The notes beneath the pieces were generated by a model. The model saw only the letters and a program-made list of their open reading frames with translations. It was not told where the DNA came from and did no database searches. This document shows positions 9,078 through 23,183 of a stretch of DNA of 64,000 nt, piece by piece. The position numbers were made by a program, and so were the translations under genes. Position 1 is the first letter of the stretch. The number at the start of each line of letters is the position of its first letter. This DNA comes from Astropecten irregularis (lineage: Eukaryota > Echinodermata > Asteroidea > Paxillosida > Astropectinidae), in assembly GCA_963971285.1 (NCBI GenBank), contig OZ020246.1:14491217-14555216 (forward strand), written 5' to 3'.

Positions 9078-12000
9078 TTGAAAACTGCCTGCTCATTTCT
9101 GTGGACAATTAAGGAAAAACAAAATTACACGTGTCTTTTTATTTTCAGTGTAGATCATACATCTGAATTTTTGAACCTGAAGTCGACCTGCTTAGCGAAA
9201 TCTGGAATGATTTATAAATCACGTTATGACGTGCTACACTGTATGTGTATTATGGTAGCACGCAGTCTAATCCTATATTTTGAACACGATCTTTGAAAAC
9301 TGCCTGCTCATTTCTGGGGAAAATTCATGGAAAACAAAATGACACGTGTCTTTTTATTTTCAGTGTAGATCATATATCTGAATTTTTTAGCCTGAAGTCG
9401 GCCTGCATAGCGAAATCTGTAATGTTTTATAAATCACGTTATGACGTGCTACACTGTATGTGTATTAAATATGGCAGCACGAAGTCTAATCCTATAATTT
9501 GAACACGATCTTTGAAAACTGCCTGCCCATTTCTGGGTCAAACTCAGGAAAAACTAAATTACACGTGTCTTTTTATTTTCAGTGCAGATCATATATCTGA
9601 AATTTTTAGCCTGAAGTCGGCCTGTATAGCGAAATCTGTAATGTTTTATAATCACGTTATGACGTGCTACACTGTATGTGTATTATATATGACAGGGCGC
9701 TGTCCAATCCTATAATTTGAACACGATCTTTGAAAACTGCCTGCTCATTTCTGGGGAAAATTAAGGAAAAACAAAATTACACGTGTCTTTTTATTTTCAG
9801 TGTAGATCATACATCTGAATTTTTGAACCTGAAGTCGACCTGCTTAGCGAAATCTGGAATGATTTATAAATCACGTTATGACGTGCTACACTGTATGTGT
9901 TTTATATATGACAGCGCGCTGTCCAATCCTATATTTTGAACACGATCTTTGAAAACTGCCTGCTCATTTCTGTGGACAATTAAGGAAAAACAAAATTACA
10001 CGTGTCTTTTTATTTTCAGTGTAGATCATACATCTGAATTTTTGAACCTGAAGTCGACCTGCTTAGCGAAATCTGGAATGATTTATAAATCACGTTATGA
10101 CGTGCTACACTGTATGTGTATTATGGTAGCACGCAGTCTAATCCTATATTTTGAACACGATCTTTGAAAACTGCCTGCTCATTTCTGGGGGAAATTAAGG
10201 AAAAACAAAATTACACGTGTCTTTTTATTTTCAGTGTAGATCGTACATCTGAATTTTTGAACCTGAAGTCTCCCTGCTTAGCGAAATCTGGAATGATTTA
10301 TAAATCACGTTATGACGTGCTACACTGTATGTGTATTATGGTAGCACGCAGTCTAATCCGATATTTTGAACACGATCTTTGAAAACTGCCTGCTCATTTC
10401 TGGGGAAAATTCAGGGAAAACAAAATTACACGTGTCTTTTTATTTTCAGTGTAGATCATATATCTGAATTTTTGAACCTGAAGTCGCCCTGCTTAACGAA
10501 ATATGCAATGATTTATGAATCACGTTATGACGTGCTACACTGTATGTGTATTATATATGGCAGCACGCAGTCTAATCCTATATTTTGAACACGATCTTTA
10601 AAAACTGCCTGCTCATTTCTGGGTAAAACTCAGGAAAACAAAATTACACGTGTCTTTTTATTTTCAGTGTAGATTATATATCTGAATTTTTTAGCCTGAA
10701 GTCGGCCTGCATAGCGAAATCTGTAATGTTTTATAAATCACGTTATGACGTGCTACACTGTATGTGTATTATATATGACAGCGCGCTGTCCAATCCTATA
10801 TTTTGAACACGATCTTTGAAAACTGCCTTCTCATTTCTGGGGAAAATTAAGGAAAAACAAAATTACACGTGTCTTTTTATTTTCAGTGTAGATCATACAT
10901 CTGAACTTTTTGAACCTGAAGTCGCCCTGCTTAGCGAAATCTGGAAGGATTTATAAATCACGTTATGACGTGCTACACTGTATGTGTATTATGGTAGCAC
11001 GCAGTCTAATCCTATATTTTGAACACGATCTTTGAAAACTGCCTGCTCATTTCTGGGGAAAATTCAGGGAAAACAAAATTACACGTGTCTTTTTATTTTC
11101 AGTGTAGATCAAACATCTCAATTTTTGAACCTGAAGTCGCCCTGCTTAGCGAAATATGCAATGATTTATAAATCACGTTATGACGTGCTACACTGGATGT
11201 GTATTATATATGGCAGCACGCATTCTAATCCTATAATTTGAACACGATCTTTGAAAACTGCCTGCTCATTTCTGGGTCAAACTCAGGAAAAACAAAATTA
11301 CACATGTCTTTTTATTTTCAGTGCAGATCATATATCTGAAATTTTTAGCCTGAAGTCGGCCTGTATAGCGAAATCTGTAATGTTTTATAATCACGTTATG
11401 ACGTGCTACACTGTATGTGTATTATATATGACAGGGCGCTGTCCAATCCTATAATTTGAACACGATCTTTGAAAACTGCCTGCTCATTTCTGGGGAAAAT
11501 TAAGGAAAAACAAAATTACACGTGTCTTTTTATTTTCAGTGTAGATCATACATCTGAATTTTTGAACCTGAAGTCGACCTGCTTAGCGAAATCTGGAATG
11601 ATTTATAAATCACGTTATGACGTGCTACACTGTATGTGTTTTATATATGACAGCGCGCTGTCCAATCCTATATTTTGAACACGATCTTTGAAAACTGCCT
11701 GCTCATTTCTGTGGACAATTAAGGAAAAACAAAATTACACGTGTCTTTTTATTTTCAGTGTAGATCATACATCTGAATTTTTGAACCTGAAGTCGACCTG
11801 CTTAGCGAAATCTGGAATGATTTATAAATCACGTTATGACGTGCTACACTGTATGTGTATTATGGTAGCACGCAGTCTAATCCTATATTTTGAACACGAT
11901 CTTTGAAAACTGCCTGCTCATTTCTGGGGAAAATTCAGGGAAAACAAAATGACACGTGTCTTTTTATTTTCAGTGTAGATCATATATCTGAATTTTTTAG

Positions 12001-13860
12001 CCTGAAGTCGGCCTGCATAGCGAAATCTGTAATGTTTTATAAATCACGTTATGACGTGCTACACTGTATGTGTATTAAATATGGCAGCACGCAGTCTAAT
12101 CCTATATTTTGAACACGATCTTTGAAAACTGCCTGCTAATTTCTGGGGAACATTCAGGGAAAACAAAATTACACGTGTCTTTTTATTTTCAGTGTAGATC
12201 ATACATCTGAATTTTTGAACCTGAAGTCACCCTGCTGAGCGAAATCTGGAAGGATTTATAAATCACGTTATGACGTGCTACACTGTATGTGTATTATGGT
12301 AGCACGCAGTCTAATCCTATATTTTGAACACGATCTTTGAAAACTGCCTGCTCATTTCTGGGGAAAATTCAGGGAAAACAAAATTACACGTGTCTTTTTA
12401 TTTTCAGTGTAGATCAAACATCTCAATTTTTGAACCTGAAGTCGCCCTTCTTAGCGAAATATGCAATGATTTATAAATCACGTTATGACGTGCTACACTG
12501 GATGTGTATTATATATGGCAGCACGCATTCTAATCCTATAATTTGAACACGATCTTTGAAAACTGCCTGCTCATTTCTGGGTCAAACTCAGGAAAAACAA
12601 AATTACACATGTCTTTTTATTTTCAGTGCAGATCATATATCTGAAATTTTTAGCCTGAAGTCGGCCTGTATAGCGAAATCTGTAATGTTTTATAATCACG
12701 TTATGACGTGCTACACTGTATGTGTATTATATATGACAGGGCGCTGTCCAATCCTATAATTTGAACACGATCTTTGAAAACTGCCTGCTCATTTCTGGGG
12801 AAAATTAAGGAAAAACAAAATTACACGTGTCTTTTTATTTTCAGTGTAGATCATACATCTGAATTTTTGAACCTGAAGTCGACCTGCTTAGCGAAATCTG
12901 GAATGATTTATAAATCACGTTATGACGTGCTACACTGTATGTGTTTTATATATGACAGCGCGCTGTCCAATCCTATATTTTGAACACGATCTTTGAAAAC
13001 TGCCTGCTCATTTCTGTGGACAATTAAGGAAAAACAAAATTACACGTGTCTTTTTATTTTCAGTGTAGATCATACATCTGAATTTTTGAACCTGAAGTCG
13101 ACCTGCTTAGCGAAATCTGGAATGATTTATAAATCACGTTATGACGTGCTACACTGTATGTGTATTATGGTAGCACGCAGTCTAATCCTATATTTTGAAC
13201 ACGATCTTTGAAAACTGCCTGCTCATTTCTGGGGAAAATTCAGGGAAAACAAAATGACACGTGTCTTTTTATTTTCAGTGTAGATCATATATCTGAATTT
13301 TTTAGCCTGAAGTCGGCCTGCATAGCGAAATCTGTAATGTTTTATAAATCACGTTATGACGTGCTACACTGTATGTGTATTAAATATGGCAGCACGCAGT
13401 CTAATCCTATATTTTGAACACGATCTTTGAAAACTGCCTGCTAATTTCTGGGGAACATTCAGGGAAAACAAAATTACACGTGTCTTTTTATTTTCAGTGT
13501 AGATCATACATCTGAATTTTTGAACCTGAAGTCGCCCTGCTGAGCGAAATCTGGAAGGATTTATAAATCACGTTATGACGTGCTACACTGTATGTGTATT
13601 ATGGGAGCACGCAGTCTAATCCTATATTTTGAACACGATCTTTGAAAACTGCCTGCTCATTTCTGGGGAAAATTCAGGGAAAACAAAATTACACGTGTCT
13701 TTTTATTTTCAGTGTAGATCAAACATCTCAATTTTTGAACCTGAAGTCGCCCTGCTTAGCGAAATATGCAATGATTTATAAATCACGTTATGACGTGCTA
13801 CACTGGATGTGTATTATATATGACAGCGCGCTGTCCAATCCTATATTTTGAACACGATCT
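9078..13860 (+). repeat. Large HOR, copy 1 (4783 bp, 22 monomers)
   Basis: Monomers start at 9078, 9293, 9512, 9730, 9949, 10164, 10379, 10598, 10816, 11032, 11251, 11469, 11688, 11903, 12122, 12337, 12556, 12774, 12993, 13208, 13427 and 13642. Six-monomer blocks of 1305 bp starting at 11032 and 12337 are nested in it. A private C insertion at 10906 makes the 10816 monomer 216 bp. The order is repeated at 13861. Confidence 0.92.
9512..9729 (+). repeat. Example monomer: TTTTATAATCACG class (218 bp)
   Basis: It has lost one A in the TTTATAAATC palindrome (reading TTTTATAATCACG), has AGTGCAGATC and CTGTATAGCG, and ends in GACAGGGCGCTGTCC. The deletion shifts the open frame, showing that frame is not maintained. 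Similar copies are at 11251, 12556, 14295, 15814, 17119, 20378 and 21464. An undeleted relative occurs at 1036, 22550, 27146, 31085, 35024, 38845, 60576, 62105 and 63413. Confidence 0.88.
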
Positions 13861-16800
13861 TTGAAAACTGCCTGCTCATTTCTGTGGACAATTAAGGAAA
13901 AACAAAATTACACGTGTCTTTTTATTTTCAGTGTAGATCATACATCTGAATTTTTGAACCTGAAGTCGACCTGCTTAGCGAAATCTGGAATGATTTATAA
14001 ATCACGTTATGACGTGCTACACTGTATGTGTATTATGGTAGCACGCAGTCTAATCCTATATTTTGAACACGATCTTTGAAAACTGCCTGCTCATTTCTGG
14101 GGAAAATTCATGGAAAACAAAATGACACGTGTCTTTTTATTTTCAGTGTAGATCATATATCTGAATTTTTTAGCCTGAAGTCGGCCTGCATAGCGAAATC
14201 TGTAATGTTTTATAAATCACGTTATGACGTGCTACACTGTATGTGTATTAAATATGGCAGCACGAAGTCTAATCCTATAATTTGAACACGATCTTTGAAA
14301 ACTGCCTGCCCATTTCTGGGTCAAACTCAGGAAAAACTAAATTACACGTGTCTTTTTATTTTCAGTGCAGATCATATATCTGAAATTTTTAGCCTGAAGT
14401 CGGCCTGTATAGCGAAATCTGTAATGTTTTATAATCACGTTATGACGTGCTACACTGTATGTGTATTATATATGACAGGGCGCTGTCCAATCCTATAATT
14501 TGAACACGATCTTTGAAAACTGCCTGCTCATTTCTGGGGAAAATTAAGGAAAAACAAAATTACACGTGTCTTTTTATTTTCAGTGTAGATCATACATCTG
14601 AATTTTTGAACCTGAAGTCGACCTGCTTAGCGAAATCTGGAATGATTTATAAATCACGTTATGACGTGCTACACTGTATGTGTTTTATATATGACAGCGC
14701 GCTGTCCAATCCTATATTTTGAACACGATCTTTGAAAACTGCCTGCTCATTTCTGTGGACAATTAAGGAAAAACAAAATTACACGTGTCTTTTTATTTTC
14801 AGTCTAGATCATACATCTGAATTTTTGAACCTGAAGTCGACCTGCTTAGCGAAATCTGGAATGATTTATAAATCACGTTATGACGTGCTACACTGTATGT
14901 GTATTATGGTAGCACGCAGTCTAATCCTATATTTTGAACACGATCTTTGAAAACTGCCTGCTCATTTCTGGGGGAAATTAAGGAAAAACAAAATTACACG
15001 TGTCTTTTTATTTTCAGTGTAGATCGTACATCTGAATTTTTGAACCTGAAGTCTCCCTGCTTAGCGAAATCTGGAATGATTTATAAATCACGTTATGACG
15101 TGCTACACTGTATGTGTATTATGGTAGCACGCAGTCTAATCCGATATTTTGAACACGATCTTTGAAAACTGCCTGCTCATTTCTGGGGAAAATTCAGGGA
15201 AAACAAAATTACACGTGTCTTTTTATTTTCAGTGTAGATCATATATCTGAATTTTTGAACCTGAAGTCGCCCTGCTTAACGAAATATGCAATGATTTATG
15301 AATCACGTTATGACGTGCTACACTGTATGTGTATTATATATGGCAGCACGCAGTCTAATCCTATATTTTGAACACGATCTTTAAAAACTGCCTGCTCATT
15401 TCTGGGTAAAACTCAGGAAAACAAAATTACACGTGTCTTTTTATTTTCAGTGTAGATTATATATCTGAATTTTTTAGCCTGAAGTCGGCCTGCATAGCGA
15501 AATCTGTAATGTTTTATAAATCACGTTATGACGTGCTACACTGTATGTGTATTATATATGACAGCGCGCTGTCCAATCCTATATTTTGAACACGATCTTT
15601 GAAAACTGCCTTCTCATTTCTGGGGAAAATTAAGGAAAAACAAAATTACACGTGTCTTTTTATTTTCAGTGTAGATCATACATCTGAATTTTTGAACCTG
15701 AAGTCGCCCTGCTTAGCGAAATCTGGAAGGATTTATAAATCACGTTATGACGTGCTACACTGTATGTGTATTATGGTAGCACGCAGTCTAATCCTATATT
15801 TTGAACACGATCTTTGAAAACTGCCTGCTCATTTCTGGGTCAAACTCAGGAAAAACAAAATTACACATGTCTTTTTATTTTCAGTGCAGATCATATATCT
15901 GAAATTTTTAGCCTGAAGTCGGCCTGTATAGCGAAATCTGTAATGTTTTATAATCACGTTATGACGTGCTACACTGTATGTGTATTATATATGACAGGGC
16001 GCTGTCCAATCCTATAATTTGAACACGATCTTTGAAAACTGCCTGCTCATTTCTGGGGAAAATTAAGGAAAAACAAAATTACACGTGTCTTTTTATTTTC
16101 AGTGTAGATCATACATCTGAATTTTTGAACCTGAAGTCGACCTGCTTAGCGAAATCTGGAATGATTTATAAATCACGTTATGACGTGCTACACTGTATGT
16201 GTTTTATATATGACAGCGCGCTGTCCAATCCTATATTTTGAACACGATCTTTGAAAACTGCCTGCTCATTTCTGTGGACAATTAAGGAAAAACAAAATTA
16301 CACGTGTCTTTTTATTTTCAGTGTAGATCATACATCTGAATTTTTGAACCTGAAGTCGACCTGCTTAGCGAAATCTGGAATGATTTATAAATCACGTTAT
16401 GACGTGCTACACTGTATGTGTATTATGGTAGCACGCAGTCTAATCCTATATTTTGAACACGATCTTTGAAAACTGCCTGCTCATTTCTGGGGAAAATTCA
16501 GGGAAAACAAAATGACACGTGTCTTTTTATTTTCAGTGTAGATCATATATCTGAATTTTTTAGCCTGAAGTCGGCCTGCATAGCGAAATCTGTAATGTTT
16601 TATAAATCACGTTATGACGTGCTACACTGTATGTGTATTAAATATGGCAGCACGCAGTCTAATCCTATATTTTGAACACGATCTTTGAAAACTGCCTGCT
16701 AATTTCTGGGGAACATTCAGGGAAAACAAAATTACACGTGTCTTTTTATTTTCAGTGTAGATCATACATCTGAATTTTTGAACCTGAAGTCGCCCTGCTG

Positions 16801-18423
16801 AGCGAAATCTGGAAGGATTTATAAATCACGTTATGACGTGCTACACTGTATGTGTATTATGGTAGCACGCAGTCTAATCCTATATTTTGAACACGATCTT
16901 TGAAAACTGCCTGCTCATTTCTGGGGAAAATTCAGGGAAAACAAAATTACACGTGTCTTTTTATTTTCAGTGTAGATCAAACATCTCAATTTTTGAACCT
17001 GAAGTCGCCCTTCTTAGCGAAATATGCAATGATTTATAAATCACGTTATGACGTGCTACACTGGATGTGTATTATATATGGCAGCACGCATTCTAATCCT
17101 ATAATTTGAACACGATCTTTGAAAACTGCCTGCTCATTTCTGGGTCAAACTCAGGAAAAACAAAATTACACATGTCTTTTTATTTTCAGTGCAGATCATA
17201 TATCTGAAATTTTTAGCCTGAAGTCGGCCTGTATAGCGAAATCTGTAATGTTTTATAATCACGTTATGACGTGCTACACTGTATGTGTATTATATATGAC
17301 AGGGCGCTGTCCAATCCTATAATTTGAACACGATCTTTGAAAACTGCCTGCTCATTTCTGGGGAAAATTAAGGAAAAACAAAATTACACGTGTCTTTTTA
17401 TTTTCAGTGTAGATCATACATCTGAATTTTTGAACCTGAAGTCGACCTGCTTAGCGAAATCTGGAATGATTTATAAATCACGTTATGACGTGCTACACTG
17501 TATGTGTTTTATATATGACAGCGCGCTGTCCAATCCTATATTTTGAACACGATCTTTGAAAACTGCCTGCTCATTTCTGTGGACAATTAAGGAAAAACAA
17601 AATTACACGTGTCTTTTTATTTTCAGTGTAGATCATACATCTGAATTTTTGAACCTGAAGTCGACCTGCTTAGCGAAATCTGGAATGATTTATAAATCAC
17701 GTTATGACGTGCTACACTGTATGTGTATTATGGTAGCACGCAGTCTAATCCTATATTTTGAACACGATCTTTGAAAACTGCCTGCTCATTTCTGGGGAAA
17801 ATTCAGGGAAAACAAAATGACACGTGTCTTTTTATTTTCAGTGTAGATCATATATCTGAATTTTTTAGCCTGAAGTCGGCCTGCATAGCGAAATCTGTAA
17901 TGTTTTATAAATCACGTTATGACGTGCTACACTGTATGTGTATTAAATATGGCAGCACGCAGTCTAATCCTATATTTTGAACACGATCTTTGAAAACTGC
18001 CTGCTAATTTCTGGGGAACATTCAGGGAAAACAAAATTACACGTGTCTTTTTATTTTCAGTGTAGATCATACATCTGAATTTTTGAACCTGAAGTCGCCC
18101 TGCTGAGCGAAATCTGGAAGGATTTATAAATCACGTTATGACGTGCTACACTGTATGTGTATTATGGGAGCACGCAGTCTAATCCTATATTTTGAACACG
18201 ATCTTTGAAAACTGCCTGCTCATTTCTGGGGAAAATTCAGGGAAAACAAAATTACACGTGTCTTTTTATTTTCAGTGTAGATCAAACATCTCAATTTTTG
18301 AACCTGAAGTCGCCCTGCTTAGCGAAATATGCAATGATTTATAAATCACGTTATGACGTGCTACACTGGATGTGTATTATATATGACAGCGCGCTGTCCA
18401 ATCCTATATTTTGAACACGATCT
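13861..18423 (+). repeat. Large HOR, copy 2 (4563 bp, 21 monomers)
   Basis: Monomers start at 13861, 14076, 14295, 14513, 14732, 14947, 15162, 15381, 15599, 15814, 16032, 16251, 16466, 16685, 16900, 17119, 17337, 17556, 17771, 17990 and 18205. It matches 9078-13860 monomer for monomer except that the E monomer (11032 in copy 1) is missing between 15599 and 15814. That 219 bp, plus the private 1-bp insertion of copy 1, accounts for the 220-bp length difference. Confidence 0.92.
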
Positions 18424-20158
18424 TTGAAAACTGCCTGCTCATTTCTGTGGACAATTAAGGAAAAACAAAATTACACGTGTCTTTTTATTTTCAGTGTAGA
18501 TCATACATCTGAATTTTTGAACCTGAAGTCGACCTGCTTAGCGAAATCTGGAATGATTTATAAATCACGTTATGACGTGCTACACTGTATGTGTATTATG
18601 GTAGCACGCAGTCTAATCCTATATTTTGAACACGATCTTTGAAAACTGCCTGCTCATTTCTGGGGAAAATTCATGGAAAACAAAATGACACGTGTCTTTT
18701 TATTTTCAGTGTAGATCATATATCTGAATTTTTTAGCCTGAAGTCGGCCTGCATAGCGAAATCTGTAATGTTTTATAAATCACGTTATGACGTGCTACAC
18801 TGTATGTGTATTAAATATGGCAGCACGAAGTCTAATCCTATAATTTGAACACGATCTTTGAAAACTGCCTGCTCATTTCTGGGTCAAACTCAGGAAAAAC
18901 AAAATTACACGTGTCTTTTTATTTTCAGTGTAGATCATACATCTGAATTTTTGAACCTGAAGTCGACCTGCTTAGCGAAATCTGGAATGATTTATAAATC
19001 ACGTTATGACGTGCTACACTGTATGTGTTTTATATATGACAGCGCGCTGTCCAATCCTATATTTTGAACACGATCTTTGAAAACTGCCTGCTCATTTCTG
19101 TGGACAATTAAGGAAAAACAAAATTACACGTGTCTTTTTATTTTCAGTGTAGATCATACATCTGAATTTTTGAACCTGAAGTCGACCTGCTTAGCGAAAT
19201 CTGGAATGATTTATAAATCACGTTATGACGTGCTACACTGTATGTGTATTATGGTAGCACGCAGTCTAATCCTATATTTTGAACACGATCTTTGAAAACT
19301 GCCTGCTCATTTCTGGGGGAAATTAAGGAAAAACAAAATTACACGTGTCTTTTTATTTTCAGTGTAGATCATACATCTGAATTTTTGAACCTGAAGTCGC
19401 CCTGCTTAGCGAAATCTGGAATGATTTATAAATCACGTTATGACGTGCTACACTGTATGTGTATTATGGTAGCACGCAGTCTAATCCGATATTTTGAACA
19501 CGATCTTTGAAAACTGCCTGCTCATTTCTGGGGAAAATTCAGGGAAAACAAAATTACACGTGTCTTTTTATTTTCAGTGTAGATCATATATCTGAATTTT
19601 TGAACCTGAAGTCGCCCTGCTTAACGAAATATGCAATGATTTATGAATCACGTTATGACGTGCTACACTGTATGTGTATTATATATGGCAGCACGCAGTC
19701 TAATCCTATATTTTGAACACGATCTTTAAAAACTGCCTGCTCATTTCTGGGTAAAACTCAGGAAAACAAAATTACACGTGTCTTTTTATTTTCAGTGTAG
19801 ATTATATATCTGAATTTTTTAGCCTGAAGTCGGCCTGCATAGCGAAATCTGTAATGTTTTATAAATCACGTTATGACGTGCTACACTGTATGTGTATTAT
19901 ATATGACAGCGCGCTGTCCAATCCTATATTTTGAACACGATCTTTGAAAACTGCCTTCTCATTTCTGGGGAAAATTAAGGAAAAACAAAATTACACGTGT
20001 CTTTTTATTTTCAGTGTAGATCATACATCTGAATTTTTGAACCTGAAGTCGCCCTGCTTAGCGAAATCTGGAAGGATTTATAAATCACGTTATGACGTGC
20101 TACACTGTATGTGTATTATGGTAGCACGCAGTCTAATCCTATATTTTGAACACGATCT
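18424..20158 (+). repeat. Large HOR, partial copy 3 (8 monomers)
   Basis: Monomers at 18424, 18639, 18858, 19077, 19292, 19507, 19726 and 19944 follow the start of the large HOR. The monomers matching 14295 and 14513 are fused into one hybrid at 18858, an in-register loss of one monomer. Confidence 0.88.
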
Positions 20159-21244
20159 TTGAAAACTGCCTGCTCATTTCTGGGGAAAATTCAGGGAAAA
20201 CAAAATTACACGTGTCTTTTTATTTTCAGTGTAGATCAAACATCTCAATTTTTGAACCTGAAGTCGCCCTGCTTAGCGAAATATGCACTGATTTATAAAT
20301 CACGTTATGACGTGCTACACTGGATGTGTATTATATATGGCAGCACGCATTCTAATCCTATAATTTGAACACGATCTTTGAAAACTGCCTGCTCATTTCT
20401 GGGTCAAACTCAGGAAAAACAAAATTACACGTGTCTTTTTATTTTCAGTGCAGATCATATATCTGAAATTTTTAGCCTGAAGTCGGCCTGTATAGCGAAA
20501 TCTGTAATGTTTTATAATCACGTTATGACGTGCTACACTGTATGTGTATTATATATGACAGGGCGCTGTCCAATCCTATAATTTGAACACGATCTTTGAA
20601 AACTGCCTGCTCATTTCTGGGGAAAATTAAGGAAAAACAAAATTACACGTGTCTTTTTATTTTCAGTGTAGATCATACATCTGAATTTTTGAACCTGAAG
20701 TCGACCTGCTTAGCGAAATCTGGAATGATTTATAAATCACGTTATGACGTGCTACACTGTATGTGTTTTATATATGACAGCGCGCTGTCCAATCCTATAT
20801 TTTGAACACGATCTTTGAAAACTGCCTGCTCATTTCTGTGGACAATTAAGGAAAAACAAAATTACACGTGTCTTTTTATTTTCAGTGTAGATCATACATC
20901 TGAATTTTTGAACCTGAAGTCGACCTGCTTAGCGAAATCTGGAATGATTTATAAATCACGTTATGACGTGCTACACTGTATGTGTATTATGGTAGCACGC
21001 AGTCTAATCCTATATTTTGAACACGATCTTTGAAAACTGCCTGCTCATTTCTGGGGAAAATTCAGGGAAAACAAAATGACACGTGTCTTTTTATTTTCAG
21101 TGTAGATCATACATCTGAATTTTTGAACCTGAAGTCGCCCTGCTTAGCGAAATCTGGAAGGATTTATAAATCACGTTATGACGTGCTACACTGTATGTGT
21201 ATTATGGTAGCACGCAGTCTAATCCTATATTTTGAACACGATCT
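20159..21244 (+). repeat. Five-monomer HOR, copy 1 (1086 bp)
   Basis: Monomers at 20159, 20378, 20596, 20815 and 21030. The first is an E monomer with the private change ATGCACTGAT (elsewhere ATGCAATGAT). The last is a hybrid of the GACACG class head and the D class tail. Confidence 0.9.
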
Positions 21245-22330
21245 TTGAAAACTGCCTGCTCATTTCTGGGGAAAATTCAGGGAAAACAAAATTACACGTG
21301 TCTTTTTATTTTCAGTGTAGATCAAACATCTCAATTTTTGAACCTGAAGTCGCCCTGCTTAGCGAAATATGCACTGATTTATAAATCACGTTATGACGTG
21401 CTACACTGGATGTGTATTATATATGGCAGCACGCATTCTAATCCTATAATTTGAACACGATCTTTGAAAACTGCCTGCTCATTTCTGGGTCAAACTCAGG
21501 AAAAACAAAATTACACGTGTCTTTTTATTTTCAGTGCAGATCATATATCTGAAATGTTTAGCCTGAAGTCGGCCTGTATAGCGAAATCTGTAATGTTTTA
21601 TAATCACGTTATGACGTGCTACACTGTATGTGTATTATATATGACAGGGCGCTGTCCAATCCTATAATTTGAACACGATCTTTGAAAACTGCCTGCTCAT
21701 TTCTGGGGAAAATTAAGGAAAAACAAAATTACACGTGTCTTTTTATTTTCAGTGTAGATCATACATCTGAATTTTTGAACCTGAAGTCGACCTGCTTAGC
21801 GAAATCTGGAATGATTTATAAATCACGTTATGACGTGCTACACTGTATGTGTTTTATATATGACAGCGCGCTGTCCAATCCTATATTTTGAACACGATCT
21901 TTGAAAACTGCCTGCTCATTTCTGTGGACAATTAAGGAAAAACAAAATTACACGTGTCTTTTTATTTTCAGTGTAGATCATACATCTGAATTTTTGAACC
22001 TGAAGTCGACCTGCTTAGCGAAATCTGGAATGATTTATAAATCACGTTATGACGTGCTACACTGTATGTGTATTATGGTAGCACGCAGTCTAATCCTATA
22101 TTTTGAACACGATCTTTGAAAACTGCCTGCTCATTTCTGGGGAAAATTCAGGGAAAACAAAATGACACGTGTCTTTTTATTTTCAGTGTAGATCATATAT
22201 CTGAATTTTTTAGCCTGAAGTCGGCCTGCATAGCGAAATCTGTAATGTTTTATAAATCACGTTATGACGTGCTACACTGTATGTGTATTATGGTAGCACG
22301 CAGTCTAATCCTATATTTTGAACACGATCT
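21245..22330 (+). repeat. Five-monomer HOR, copy 2 (1086 bp)
   Basis: Monomers at 21245, 21464, 21682, 21901 and 22116 repeat 20159-21244, including ATGCACTGAT. The last monomer here is a different hybrid: a GACACG class head and middle with a TATTATGG tail. Confidence 0.9.
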
Positions 22331-23183
22331 TTGAAAACTGCCTGCTAATTTCTGGGGAACATTCAGGGAAAACAAAATTACACGTGTCTTTTTATTTTCA
22401 GTGTAGATCATATATCTGAATTTTTGAACCTGAAGTCGCCCTGCTTAGCGAAATATGCAATGATTTATAAATCACGTTATGACGTGCTACACTGTATGTG
22501 TATCATATATGGTAGCACGCAGTCTAATCCTATAATTTGAACACGATCTTTGAAAACTGCCTGCTCATTTCTGGGTCAAACTCAGGAAAAACAAAATTAC
22601 ACGTGTCTTTTTATTTTCAGTGCAGATCATATATCTGAAATTTTTAGCCTGAAGTCGGCCTGTATAGCGAAATCTGTAATGTTTTATAAATCACGTTATG
22701 ACGTGCTACACTGTATGTGTATTATATATGACAGGGCGCTGTCCAATCCTATAATTTGAACACGATCTTTGAAAACTGCCTGCTCATTTCTGGGGAAAAT
22801 TAAGGAAAAACAAAATTACACGTGTCTTTAAATTTTCAGTGTAGATCATACATCTGAATTTTTGAACTTGAAGTCGCCCTGCTTAGCGAAATCTGGAATG
22901 ATTTATAAATCACGTTATGACGTGCTACACTGTATGTGTATTATGGTAGCACGCAGTCTAATCCTATATTTTGAACACGATCTTTGAAAACTGCCTGCTC
23001 ATTTCTGGGGAAAATTCAGGGAAAACAAAATTACACTTGTCTTTTTATTTTCAGTGTAGATCATATATCTGAATTTTTGAACCTGAAGTCGCCCTGCTTA
23101 GCGAAAGCTGCAATGATTTATATATCACGTTACGACGTGCTACACTGAGTGTGTTTTATATATGACAGCGCGCTGTCCAATCC
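22331..23183 (+). repeat. Right-edge block of domain I (4 monomers)
   Basis: Monomers at 22331, 22550, 22769 and 22984. The 22769 monomer has GTCTTTAAATTTTC in place of GTCTTTTTATTTTC. The last has CACTTGTC, which destroys the ACACGTGT palindrome, and the pre-element signature. The same run precedes the elements at 27780, 31719 and 35658, so this block is the tail of an element-bearing unit. Confidence 0.88.
22984..23183 (+). repeat. Pre-element edge monomer (example)
   Basis: This monomer immediately precedes the element. It is diverged in its second half, reading GAAAGCTGCAATG, CACGTTACGACGTG and CACTGAGTGTGTTTTA before GACAGCGCGCTGTCCAATCC. The T-to-C change in CACGTTACGACGTG keeps the CACGT/ACGTG arms. 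The same signature lies upstream of every full element copy whose upstream flank is in the window, and is seen once without an element, at about 60280. Confidence 0.9.
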
